From an uncultured SAR86 cluster bacterium (GTDB lineage Bacteria; Pseudomonadota; Gammaproteobacteria; Magnimaribacterales; Magnimaribacteraceae): a stretch of DNA of 62,769 nt. The translations under genes and the position numbers were made by a program. Each line of letters begins with the position of its first letter. The stretch's first letter is position 1. Where the stretch lies: assembly GCA_902604855.1 (NCBI GenBank), contig CACLAF010000007.1, positions 1 to 62,769 on the forward strand, in the 5' to 3' direction. Positions 9,672-17,182 of this stretch are shown one piece after another. Below the pieces are notes generated by a model. It worked only from the letters and a program-made list of their open reading frames with translations. It was not told the origin of the DNA and ran no database searches.

Positions 9672-10928
9672 CTATTTAACAACTGGCATTTCTTCCCAAT
9701 TAGTAAGATATCTTGGTGATTTTAATAGTCTTCTCATTGACCATGTTTTCTTAATTCCTTGAGAAGCAAAAGTTACTCTTCCTACTCCAGAAGTATTTAT
9801 CTTATCTATGGTCATCATTAACTCTTTGCTATTAATTCTTTTGTCTACGGTTCTAAATAAATCGCCTTGATATACATCTTCGTCATAAAAATCACTGAGC
9901 ATTACACCTGCTTTTATAAAATTTGTATTTGTTTTGAAGATTTGTTTCGTTAATCGTCTGGTAGCATTCAAAATATCTCTTGTATCGTTTGTTGGAGAGA
10001 ACAATTTATAGCTTCTAAATCCATGATACTGTTTATCTTGTTTACGAAAATAGTTAGTCCTCATAAAAACGGAGACCATCTTGCAGTATTGATCTTCTCT
10101 TCTTAATTTTTCACATGCTCGCGATGCATAATCACTTACAGCTTCATTAATAGAGTCGAGATCATCAACTTTTCTGCTGAACGTTCTACTCACCACTATT
10201 TGTTTTTTAGTCTTGGGTTGTTGCTCTAAACCAATACACGGATAACCTTTTAATTCCATTACTGTTCTCTCAAGAACACTACTAAATTTTCTTTTGATCA
10301 ACTTAGTATCTATCTCAGCTAATTCAAGAGCCGTCTCTACTCCTAGGCTATTCAATTTTTTATTGATCCTACTGCCAACCCCCCAGACTTCCCTTACGGG
10401 CATCAATCCCATTAATTTTTTTCGTCTCTCTGGATCTGTTAAATCAACTACTCCATTGGTAGCTGGATAATGCTTTGCACCGTAATTGGCTACTTTGGCT
10501 AAGGTTTTTGTTGGACCTATGCCAACACAAACTGGTACACCAACCCAACGATCTATGGTTTTACGACATTGATGTCCGAATGCTTCATAGTTTCTAAGAC
10601 CTGTTATATCTAAGAAGGCTTCGTCTATACTGTATACCTCCACTGCAGGGGATAAGTGCTCTAAGGTCTGCATGACCCTAGAAGAGACATCGGCATATAA
10701 CTCATAATTTGAAGAGAAGGCAATACCTCCTTTTTTTACAAAAGACTTTTCTATTTTGAACCAGGGCTCGCACATTTTTATCCCTAACTGCTTAGCCTCT
10801 TTTGATAGGGCAACGACACAGCCATCATTATTCGATAAGACAACTACAGGTCGTTTTTTAATGTCTGGTCTAAAGATTCTCTCGCATGACGCATAGAAGC
10901 TATTGCAATCAACTAAAGCAAAGGTCAT
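9672..10928 (-). CDS. umuC: DNA polymerase V catalytic subunit
   Basis: A Y-family translesion polymerase of 418 residues. The N-terminal palm and finger motif DCNSFYASCERIFRPD and the catalytic motif YSIDEAFLD supply the metal-binding acidic residues. A helix-hairpin-helix region (REVWGVGSRINKKLNSLG) and a little-finger domain follow. Length and motifs match UmuC rather than DinB. The gene lies 3 nt downstream of umuD in one SOS operon. Confidence 0.96.
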   Translation of the reverse strand: MTFALVDCNSFYASCERIFRPDIKKRPVVVLSNNDGCVVALSKEAKQLGIKMCEPWFKIEKSFVKKGGIAFSSNYELYADVSSRVMQTLEHLSPAVEVYSIDEAFLDITGLRNYEAFGHQCRKTIDRWVGVPVCVGIGPTKTLAKVANYGAKHYPATNGVVDLTDPERRKKLMGLMPVREVWGVGSRINKKLNSLGVETALELAEIDTKLIKRKFSSVLERTVMELKGYPCIGLEQQPKTKKQIVVSRTFSRKVDDLDSINEAVSDYASRACEKLRREDQYCKMVSVFMRTNYFRKQDKQYHGFRSYKLFSPTNDTRDILNATRRLTKQIFKTNTNFIKAGVMLSDFYDEDVYQGDLFRTVDKRINSKELMMTIDKINTSGVGRVTFASQGIKKTWSMRRLLKSPRYLTNWEEMPVVK

Positions 10929-10931
10929 GAC

Positions 10932-11360
10932 TTAATAAAGGTTTATAGAGGCTATTACCGTACCAGCTATTTCCAGTTCTTCTTCCTGATTAATTAGTAT
11001 AGGCGGATATTTTGGATTTTCAGACATAAGACATATTTTTGGCTTGAGTAATAATCTTTTACATGCATAAGATCCATCTACTGAAGCTATGACAATTTTG
11101 TTATGGCTTGGCTCTATACTTCTATCAACTATTAAGATGGCACCATCTCCTATGTGTGCATTGATCATTGAATCTCCACTAACACGAACAAAGTATGTAG
11201 CAGCTGAATTTTTAATTAAATATTCATTCAAATCTATGGGTCTTTCTACATAATCATCAGCAGGACTTGGCCAGCCAACCCTGACAGTATTTAAGAAATA
11301 GGGAATCTCTAGAAGGGACAAGTCCTCCTCCGATGCATCGCCCAGATAGTCAATTTTCAT
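10932..11360 (-). CDS. umuD: DNA polymerase V accessory protein, LexA-type autoprotease
   Basis: UmuD self-cleaves on RecA filaments to give UmuD', which joins UmuC to form Pol V. The 142-residue protein has the Ser64 (SGDSM) and Lys101 (ACKRLL) dyad, aligning with E. coli Ser60 and Lys97 at a constant offset of 4. The predicted scissile bond falls at Val28-Gly29 (RVGWPSPADDY), where E. coli UmuD has Cys-Gly. A perfect LexA box lies 18 nt upstream of the ATG. Confidence 0.96.
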   Translation of the reverse strand: MKIDYLGDASEEDLSLLEIPYFLNTVRVGWPSPADDYVERPIDLNEYLIKNSAATYFVRVSGDSMINAHIGDGAILIVDRSIEPSHNKIVIASVDGSYACKRLLLKPKICLMSENPKYPPILINQEEELEIAGTVIASINLY

Positions 11361-11378
11361 AAGGGTTTTATAAATTAA

Positions 11379-11398
11379 TACTGTATATATATACAGTA
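11379..11398. promoter_or_regulatory. LexA (SOS) operator of umuDC
   Basis: A perfectly palindromic 20-mer, TACTGTATATATATACAGTA, contains CTGT-N8-ACAG with an alternating AT centre. It equals the gammaproteobacterial LexA consensus, so very tight repression is expected. It lies 18 nt upstream of umuD and 72 nt upstream of the divergent gene at 11471. Confidence 0.97.
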
Positions 11399-11470
11399 TA
11401 ATTAATGAGTGATTTTGTAAAGCTTTTAACCTACTATTCTTTATATTAAAAATATTAAGTCTTAAGAAAT

Positions 11471-12112
11471 ATGAAAATTTGGTTAACTTTAGGGGTAATT
11501 TATATTGGGTTTTTCTTCTGGTATACAGATCTGGGAGGGAAATTAACTCAAGAAGAAATACAGGGTTTTATCAAAAAACAAGAACAAAACATTCTTAATA
11601 GCGGAGTATCTCCAGACTCAGAAGAGTTTCGACTGAGAATAGATTTCATTACCAGGTTTATGGAAGAGGATACTGGCAAACAATTTATTATGGTCAATAA
11701 TATTGAGATGAACGAAGATCCTGGAGATGTTCCTGGAGCAAATCCTGGTGAGTCTTCTGATCAATTACTATCTAGATATATGGAACATCTATGGCCAAAC
11801 CTCCTTAAAAGAGCCTCTCACCCAATTTTCGGAGGTAATACTATTTGGCAATCTATGGATTTAGTTGGTATAGAGGGAGCTGAAACTTGGGATCAAGTAG
11901 CACTAATGAGATATAAAAGCCGCAGAGCCTTTCTTGAAATAGTTACTCATCCAGATATGATTGATAGACATGAGTTCAAGGTTGCGGCAATGAGGAAGAC
12001 AATTGCTTATCCTGCAGAGCCGATAGCGTTTTATAGCGATGTGAGAATCTTTTTGGGTATGTTGATATTAATTATTGGCCTTTCAATTCAATTATTTTTT
12101 TCTAAGAGATAG
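11471..12112 (+). CDS. Unknown membrane protein with DUF1330-like segment
   Basis: A 213-residue protein I do not recognise as a named gene. It has a hydrophobic N-terminal span (about residues 3-18) and a C-terminal span (about 193-209), leaving a ~170-residue domain between them, probably periplasmic. The segment ALMRYKSRRAFLEIVTHPD followed by a conserved-looking His and AAMRKTIAYP resembles the DUF1330/EthD-type dimeric alpha-beta barrel, where a similar strand-helix pattern occurs. It ends convergently with lpxH (11 nt overlap) and is divergent from umuD. Confidence 0.6.
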   Translation: MKIWLTLGVIYIGFFFWYTDLGGKLTQEEIQGFIKKQEQNILNSGVSPDSEEFRLRIDFITRFMEEDTGKQFIMVNNIEMNEDPGDVPGANPGESSDQLLSRYMEHLWPNLLKRASHPIFGGNTIWQSMDLVGIEGAETWDQVALMRYKSRRAFLEIVTHPDMIDRHEFKVAAMRKTIAYPAEPIAFYSDVRIFLGMLILIIGLSIQLFFSKR

Positions 12113-12824
12113 AGAATCTATTGAGTTCGCAAGAATCAGAATCCATCCATATATACCAACCATATTGATCCCAATCTCCAAGAACCATCCTCTTAGCAGG
12201 CTTATTATTGACTTGAACATCATGAGAATCTGGGCGATGAGTGTGACCATGAATCAGAAGATTTACAGCAGATCTCTCCATGATATTGAGAACTTCAGAA
12301 GGAGTTACGTCCATGATTTCTTCCTTTTTTTCGCTAGTAGCTTTTTTACTAATATCTCTTAGATCTTTAGCAATTCTTTGTCTTTCTTTCAGTGATTTAC
12401 TGAGGAACTCCTCTTGCCATTTTCTGTCTCGGCTAGTTTTTCTAAATGATTGATAATCTACATCATCAGTACAAAGTAAATCCCCATGCATTAATGAAAC
12501 TGACTTGCCAAACATTTCTTCAGTGTAAGGGTCGGTTAAAAGTTTCATGCCAGAAGAGGATAAGAATGCAGGCCCTATGAGAAAATCTCTATTTCCATGC
12601 ATTAAGAAAATTTCAGTTGATTTATTGGTCTCTCTTAAAGCATCTCGAATTGTTATGATGAAGTCATTCTCAAGATCATCTCCAATCCAGACTTCAAATA
12701 GATCCCCAAGTATATAAAGCCTTTCTGACTTTGAGGCGGTTTCCTCTAGAAAGTTTAGAAAGGCTTCAGTAATATCCGGTCTATCTTCATGTAAGTGAAG
12801 ATCAGATATAAAGCAGTAAGACAT
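12102..12824 (-). CDS. lpxH: UDP-2,3-diacylglucosamine diphosphatase
   Basis: LpxH hydrolyses UDP-2,3-diacylglucosamine to lipid X and UMP in lipid A synthesis. The calcineurin-like phosphoesterase ligands are all present: SDLHLHED, GDLFEVWIGDD, HGNRDF and LIHGHTHRP. The 240-residue length is typical. It lies 2 nt downstream of the cyclophilin gene; the ppi-lpxH pair is common in gammaproteobacteria. Lipid A synthesis indicates a Gram-negative outer membrane. Confidence 0.95.
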   Translation of the reverse strand: MSYCFISDLHLHEDRPDITEAFLNFLEETASKSERLYILGDLFEVWIGDDLENDFIITIRDALRETNKSTEIFLMHGNRDFLIGPAFLSSSGMKLLTDPYTEEMFGKSVSLMHGDLLCTDDVDYQSFRKTSRDRKWQEEFLSKSLKERQRIAKDLRDISKKATSEKKEEIMDVTPSEVLNIMERSAVNLLIHGHTHRPDSHDVQVNNKPAKRMVLGDWDQYGWYIWMDSDSCELNRFSIS

Positions 12825-12826
12825 AT

Positions 12827-13417
12827 TTATTCAGTTGTCACTTTTGTGTCTGTAATTGATATTTCTTCAACCGGAACGTCTTGATGGAAACCCGAACTAC
12901 CTGTTGCTGTTGCTGCGATTGCTTCAACAGTTTCAAAGCCGTCGACAACTTCGCCGAAAACTGCATATCCCCAACCTTGTATAGTTTCTTCAGTGTGATC
13001 AAGTGAAACATTATTTACTAAATTTATAAAAAATTGAGAACTAGCTGAATGAGGATCGTTTGTTCGGGCCATCGATAAAGTCCACTTGAGATTTTTAATA
13101 CCATTATTCCCTTCATTCATGATTGGAGGGTTGCCTTCTTTGTTTACCATTCCTGATTCCATACCACCACCCTGAATAACAAATCCTGGAATAACTCTGT
13201 GGAATAGTGTCCCATTGAAGAAGCCACTCTCAGCATACTCTAAGAAGTTTTTAGAGGTTATGGGTGCCTCTTCTTCAAACAGTTCAATTACTATTGGCCC
13301 CAGTGTTGTTTCAAAAGTTATCACTTTTATCTCCTTTTCATTTTGAGAACAGCTCGCTATCCAAATAAGACCAATTAAAATTAATATTAAGCCTTTGAAA
13401 GAAGAGAGTTTGTTCAT
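12827..13417 (-). CDS. Lipoprotein peptidyl-prolyl cis-trans isomerase (cyclophilin)
   Basis: A 196-residue cyclophilin-type isomerase. The N terminus is a lipoprotein signal with lipobox IASC, Cys23 being the acylated residue, so the enzyme is membrane-anchored on the periplasmic side. Catalytic and binding motifs FHRVIPGFVIQGG, and SSQFFINL in the hydrophobic pocket, are present. The expected core arginine is in FHRVIP. It is co-directional with lpxH and probably shares its transcript. Confidence 0.93.
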   Translation of the reverse strand: MNKLSSFKGLILILIGLIWIASCSQNEKEIKVITFETTLGPIVIELFEEEAPITSKNFLEYAESGFFNGTLFHRVIPGFVIQGGGMESGMVNKEGNPPIMNEGNNGIKNLKWTLSMARTNDPHSASSQFFINLVNNVSLDHTEETIQGWGYAVFGEVVDGFETVEAIAATATGSSGFHQDVPVEEISITDTKVTTE

Positions 13418-13490
13418 ATTTCTTTTAAATTCATTAGTATGAGAGGGCTATAATAGGACTTTATGCTTAAGCTTCCAATATATTAAGGTT

Positions 13491-14897
13491 ATGAAGGTAA
13501 ATAAAACCAGATTTTGTCCCAGTCCTACAGGTCTTTTGCATCTAGGAAATCTGCGCACGTCATTGTTTAGCTTCCTGATGGCCAAAAAAACTAATGGGTC
13601 CTTCTTACTGAGAATTGAAGATACTGATTTAGAAAGATCAAAGAAAGAATTCTCTGATGCAATATGTGCCGATCTTAAATGGGTAGGTTTAGAGTGGGAT
13701 GAAGGCCCAGAAGTTGGAGGAGAAGAAAAGTCTTACTATCAATCTCAGAGACTAGAACTTTACCAAGAGTTCTATGAGAAGCTTTTAGAACAGGATCTGA
13801 TTTACCCATGTTTTACAAGCGAGGAAGAATTAAAAATCATACGTAGAAATCAGATTGCTGCGGGGCAACCCCCACGATATACAGGTGTTTGGTCTCAAGC
13901 TTCCGAAGAAGAAGTTCAAGAAGAATTAGATAAAGGAAATAAGCCTGTTTATAGGTTTAGAATTCCTAAAAAGAGAACTATTAGTTTTATGGATCTTGTG
14001 AAAGGCGAGCAATCTTTTTCAACTGACGATTTAGATGATTTCATTGTTAGAAAAAAAGATAGTACTCCCACATTTATGTTTGCTAATGCTATTGATGATT
14101 CTTTGATGGGAGTAGATCTTGTTCTTAGGGGGGATGATCATTTAAGCAATACACCAAGGCAAATAGCCTTATTGGAGTCGCTCGATCTTTCACTTCCTCA
14201 TTATGCTCATGTGTCATTATTTACAGGGTCTGATGGGGCACCCTTATCTAAAAGAAATGGTAGCCTTTCCATAAGTGATTTAAAAGAAATGGGTTATTTG
14301 CCTATAGCTGTCACAAATTATTTATCCAGAGTTGGACACACAATAAATGATAATGACCTGAAGACTCAAAAAGAATTAGCTGATTCGTTCGAAACAAAAA
14401 ATATCTCAAGTTCTCCAAGTAAATTTGATTTAGACCAGTTACTTTTTTGGCAAAAGAAAGCTGTAGATAATTTAACTATTGATGAGTGTGCTAGTTGGCT
14501 GAGTGGAAATTTAGACGACTTGCCGCCTAGTGTCCAAGAAAGAAGTTTTATAGAGTTGATTAAACAAAATATAAATTTTCCAAATGAAGCTAGAGAGTAT
14601 ATAAATAACTTATTTGTTAATGCTCTAAGTGGTGACGAAGAGAATTTGAAAATCATACAATCTGCAGGCCAGGAATTCTTTATTTTGGCACTTGAAGTTG
14701 TAAATGCAGGACTATCAGATTGGAAACAAACATGTAAGGATATTGAAGCTAGAACTGGTAAAAAAGGAAAAGAATTATTTATGCCATTAAGGGTAGCTAT
14801 AACAGGACAAACCAGAGGCCCTGAATTGGACAAAGTCATCGAACTTATAGGTCTTGAAAGAGTTCTTGAGAGATTAAAAGAGGCTTCACAGATATGA
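13491..14897 (+). CDS. gltX: Glutamyl-tRNA synthetase
   Basis: A class I aminoacyl-tRNA synthetase of 468 residues. The HIGH-type motif is in FCPSPTGLLHLGN (about residues 8-20), and the KMSKS-type motif reads PLSKRNG. The catalytic segment LLRIEDTDLERS is typical of GluRS. Residues fit a bacterial GluRS rather than the short GluQ form, which lacks the anticodon domain. Whether it is discriminating is not decidable here. It overlaps cysS by 4 nt. Confidence 0.95.
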   Translation: MKVNKTRFCPSPTGLLHLGNLRTSLFSFLMAKKTNGSFLLRIEDTDLERSKKEFSDAICADLKWVGLEWDEGPEVGGEEKSYYQSQRLELYQEFYEKLLEQDLIYPCFTSEEELKIIRRNQIAAGQPPRYTGVWSQASEEEVQEELDKGNKPVYRFRIPKKRTISFMDLVKGEQSFSTDDLDDFIVRKKDSTPTFMFANAIDDSLMGVDLVLRGDDHLSNTPRQIALLESLDLSLPHYAHVSLFTGSDGAPLSKRNGSLSISDLKEMGYLPIAVTNYLSRVGHTINDNDLKTQKELADSFETKNISSSPSKFDLDQLLFWQKKAVDNLTIDECASWLSGNLDDLPPSVQERSFIELIKQNINFPNEAREYINNLFVNALSGDEENLKIIQSAGQEFFILALEVVNAGLSDWKQTCKDIEARTGKKGKELFMPLRVAITGQTRGPELDKVIELIGLERVLERLKEASQI

Positions 14898-16264
14898 AAA
14901 TCTTTAATACTCTTTCTGGAAAGAAAGAAATCTTTGAACCCATCGAGGATAATAAGATTCGAATGTATGTATGTGGCATGACTGTTTATGATGACACACA
15001 CATAGGTCACGCAAGGACCTTCCTGTCTTTTGATCTTATTGTCAGATATTTAAGAAGTATAGATTATGAAGTCCAATACATAAGAAACATTACTGATGTT
15101 GACGACAAAATTATTGCTAGGTCAGAAGAGTTGAATATAAGTCCATCAGAATTAACGAAAGATTGTATAAATTCAATGCATGATGATTTCCAGGCTTTGG
15201 GAATGATTAGTCCTGATGCCGAACCTCGGGCAACAGAGAATATAGACTCGATTATTTCTCTTATAACAAAACTTATAGACAAGGGTCATGCATATGTGAG
15301 TGAATCAGATGTTTACTTTTCTACTGAATCTTTTGAAGAATATGGAAAGCTTAGCAAAAGAAAATTAGAAGATATGTTGTCTGGAGCCAGAATTGATATT
15401 GATCTAGATAAGAGAAATCCTGCTGATTTTGTCTTATGGAAAAAGGATACTGAGGGATTGAAATGGGACTCACCTTGGGGACCAGGAAGACCAGGTTGGC
15501 ATATAGAGTGCTCAGCAATGAGCATGGATGCTCTTGGGGAAACTTTTGATATTCATGGCGGTGGATCAGATCTCAAGTTTCCTCACCATGAAAATGAAAT
15601 AGCTCAATCAGAATGTGTCACAGGCAAAGAGTTTGCAAAAGTATGGATGCACACTGGATCTTTAAGGATTGATGAGCAAAAAATGTCCAAATCTCTCAAG
15701 AACTTCATAACTATAAAGGAGGCTCTAAATGATAGCTCTTCAGAAGTACTTCGTTTTTTCTTAATTTCTAGCCATTACCGCAGTCCATTAAATTATTCTG
15801 ATGAAGGCTTGAAGGAAGCGAAGAATTCTCTGGATCGCCTTTATAACTCTTTACAAGATCTTTCCTACGAAACGGACGAGCATATTCCTTCTGAATATTC
15901 AAAGAAGTTTCATGATGCAATGCAGGACGACTTTAATTCTCCGTCAGCCATATCTGTTTTGTTTGAGATGGTAAAGCAAATAAACATTCTAAAGAAAAAA
16001 GATCAGTTAACTCATGCTAACGCTTTGGCCTCAGAACTCATTTCGTTATCAAATATTCTAGGAATCCTCTCTGAAAATCCTGAAGAATACTTCACAAGTG
16101 GCATAAATTTAAGTAACGAAGATATTGAGCAAGCAATTGAGAGAAGAAATAAAGCTAGACAAGAAAAGAACTTCGAACTTTCAGACAAAATCAGAGATGA
16201 TCTACTTAAAGAGGGAATAATCTTGGAAGATAAAGGTACAAAGACGATATGGAAGAAATCTTAA
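14894..16264 (+). CDS. cysS: Cysteinyl-tRNA synthetase
   Basis: A class I synthetase of 456 residues. The zinc-binding Cys27 lies in YVCGMTVYDDTHIGHART, which also carries the HIGH motif; further zinc ligands are in WHIECSAM and HHENE. The KMSKS motif is exact (DEQKMSKSLKNF). The ATGA overlap with gltX implies translational coupling. It ends 1 nt before a convergent nuclease gene. Confidence 0.98.
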   Translation: MKIFNTLSGKKEIFEPIEDNKIRMYVCGMTVYDDTHIGHARTFLSFDLIVRYLRSIDYEVQYIRNITDVDDKIIARSEELNISPSELTKDCINSMHDDFQALGMISPDAEPRATENIDSIISLITKLIDKGHAYVSESDVYFSTESFEEYGKLSKRKLEDMLSGARIDIDLDKRNPADFVLWKKDTEGLKWDSPWGPGRPGWHIECSAMSMDALGETFDIHGGGSDLKFPHHENEIAQSECVTGKEFAKVWMHTGSLRIDEQKMSKSLKNFITIKEALNDSSSEVLRFFLISSHYRSPLNYSDEGLKEAKNSLDRLYNSLQDLSYETDEHIPSEYSKKFHDAMQDDFNSPSAISVLFEMVKQINILKKKDQLTHANALASELISLSNILGILSENPEEYFTSGINLSNEDIEQAIERRNKARQEKNFELSDKIRDDLLKEGIILEDKGTKTIWKKS

Positions 16265-16265
16265 T

Positions 16266-16994
16266 CTAGACCATTAAAGTTTTTTTAACATAGGAGCAGT
16301 AACTGCACTTTGGATTGGCATCTGGTACTTCATCCTTTATTAAACTTTCTTTTAAATTACGAAGAGTAGGCTCAACCCAAGAATCATTGCCTTTATAGGG
16401 TATGAGCTTGGTTTTAAATTCAAGAATATTATTAAACTCGTCTTTCTCAGCAATCCCATTACAGTAAACGAAGTATCCAATATCTGACACATCAAAAGAA
16501 TTTCCCCTCAATAACCATTGATAAAATTCAATCTGTCTCTTGTAACCAATCTGCCAGTCAGCATCAATACTAACTTCTCCTTTTTTAGATGTTGCTTTGT
16601 AATCCACCACAATCAATTGATTTGTATCAGTGTTAATCCAAAGATCATCTAATCCTCCACGTAATATTAAATTTGTTTCTGGATGATATCTTTTTATGCC
16701 GTGTCTTAATGATTCTCTCCATTCTTCGAGATCTGGATGCTTATAGGGCAAGGCATTCAAATTATTTTCTACCATTATCGGATGAGGCTCCTCTTTTTCT
16801 CTATAGACATCAAATTCATTTTTTAAAAGTTCATCAACTGCATTATTTAAGTTGAAGGGGAAGGAGGGTGGTCTTGCAATTCCAACTCTATTTGTTAAGT
16901 AAAAACATCTCGGACATTCTATAAAATTATCAATTCTGGAACGACTTAAAACAAAAGGTTCCTCAGAATTTGGATTAAATAACTTAGCTGGCAT
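16266..16994 (-). CDS. PD-(D/E)XK family nuclease, RecB/Cas4-like
   Basis: A 242-residue stand-alone nuclease-fold protein. It opens with LSRSRIDNFIECPRCFYL, the helix and cysteine pair seen in RecB-family exonucleases. The active-site acidic residues are in GGLDDLWIN and VVDYKAT (the D-x(n)-(D/E)XK pattern, ending in Lys). A C-terminal pair PKCSYCSYV could complete a four-cysteine [4Fe-4S] site with the N-terminal pair, as in Cas4 and AddB. No helicase or CRISPR genes are nearby, so the substrate is unknown. Confidence 0.78.
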   Translation of the reverse strand: MPAKLFNPNSEEPFVLSRSRIDNFIECPRCFYLTNRVGIARPPSFPFNLNNAVDELLKNEFDVYREKEEPHPIMVENNLNALPYKHPDLEEWRESLRHGIKRYHPETNLILRGGLDDLWINTDTNQLIVVDYKATSKKGEVSIDADWQIGYKRQIEFYQWLLRGNSFDVSDIGYFVYCNGIAEKDEFNNILEFKTKLIPYKGNDSWVEPTLRNLKESLIKDEVPDANPKCSYCSYVKKTLMV

Positions 16995-17014
16995 ATGAAA
17001 AATTATACTACCAT

Positions 17015-17045
17015 AAAAAAAAGGCCCACTTTTTGAAGCGAGCCT
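17015..17045 (-). terminator. Rho-independent terminator after tRNA-Asn
   Basis: On the minus strand AGGCTCGC pairs with GTGGGCCT (two wobble pairs) around an 8-nt loop, and the stem is followed by a run of U residues. It starts 7 nt beyond the tRNA-Asn 3' end and also protects the nuclease gene from readthrough. Confidence 0.8.
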
Positions 17046-17051
17046 AGAATT

Positions 17052-17127
17052 TGGCTCCCCGAGCTGGGCTCGAACCAGCGACCCAATGATTAACAGTCAT
17101 TTGCTCTACCAACTGAGCTATCGGGGA
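17052..17127 (-). tRNA. tRNA-Asn (anticodon GTT)
   Basis: A complete 76-nt cloverleaf. The acceptor stem TCCCCGA pairs with TCGGGGA, discriminator G, and CCA is encoded. The anticodon loop reads CTGTTAA, giving GTT, and the T loop contains GGTTCGAGCC. Its promoter lies in the palindrome shared with uvrB. Confidence 0.97.
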
Positions 17128-17135
17128 ATAATCTA

Positions 17136-17166
17136 ATTATAACGCTTAGAAAGTAAGCGTTATAAT
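17136..17166. promoter_or_regulatory. Palindromic divergent promoter between tRNA-Asn and uvrB
   Basis: A perfect 13-bp inverted repeat (arms 17136-17148 and 17154-17166, 5-nt centre) reads ATTATAACGCTTA and its complement. Each arm ends in a perfect TATAAT -10 hexamer, one facing uvrB and one facing tRNA-Asn. For uvrB the -10 ends 16 nt before the ATG, so the leader would be about 10 nt. No good -35 is seen for either. The core TAACGCTTA could be an operator. Confidence 0.7.
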
Positions 17167-17182
17167 ATTTTTTATAAAAAGT

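Noticed and set aside
14366-15010. A 214-codon minus-strand open frame across the gltX-cysS junction
   Set aside because: It is antisense to two certain synthetase genes, has low-complexity Ser/Leu-rich sequence and no start signal.
17120-17182. A LexA box for uvrB
   Set aside because: No CTGT-N8-ACAG pattern is present; the palindrome there has a different core.
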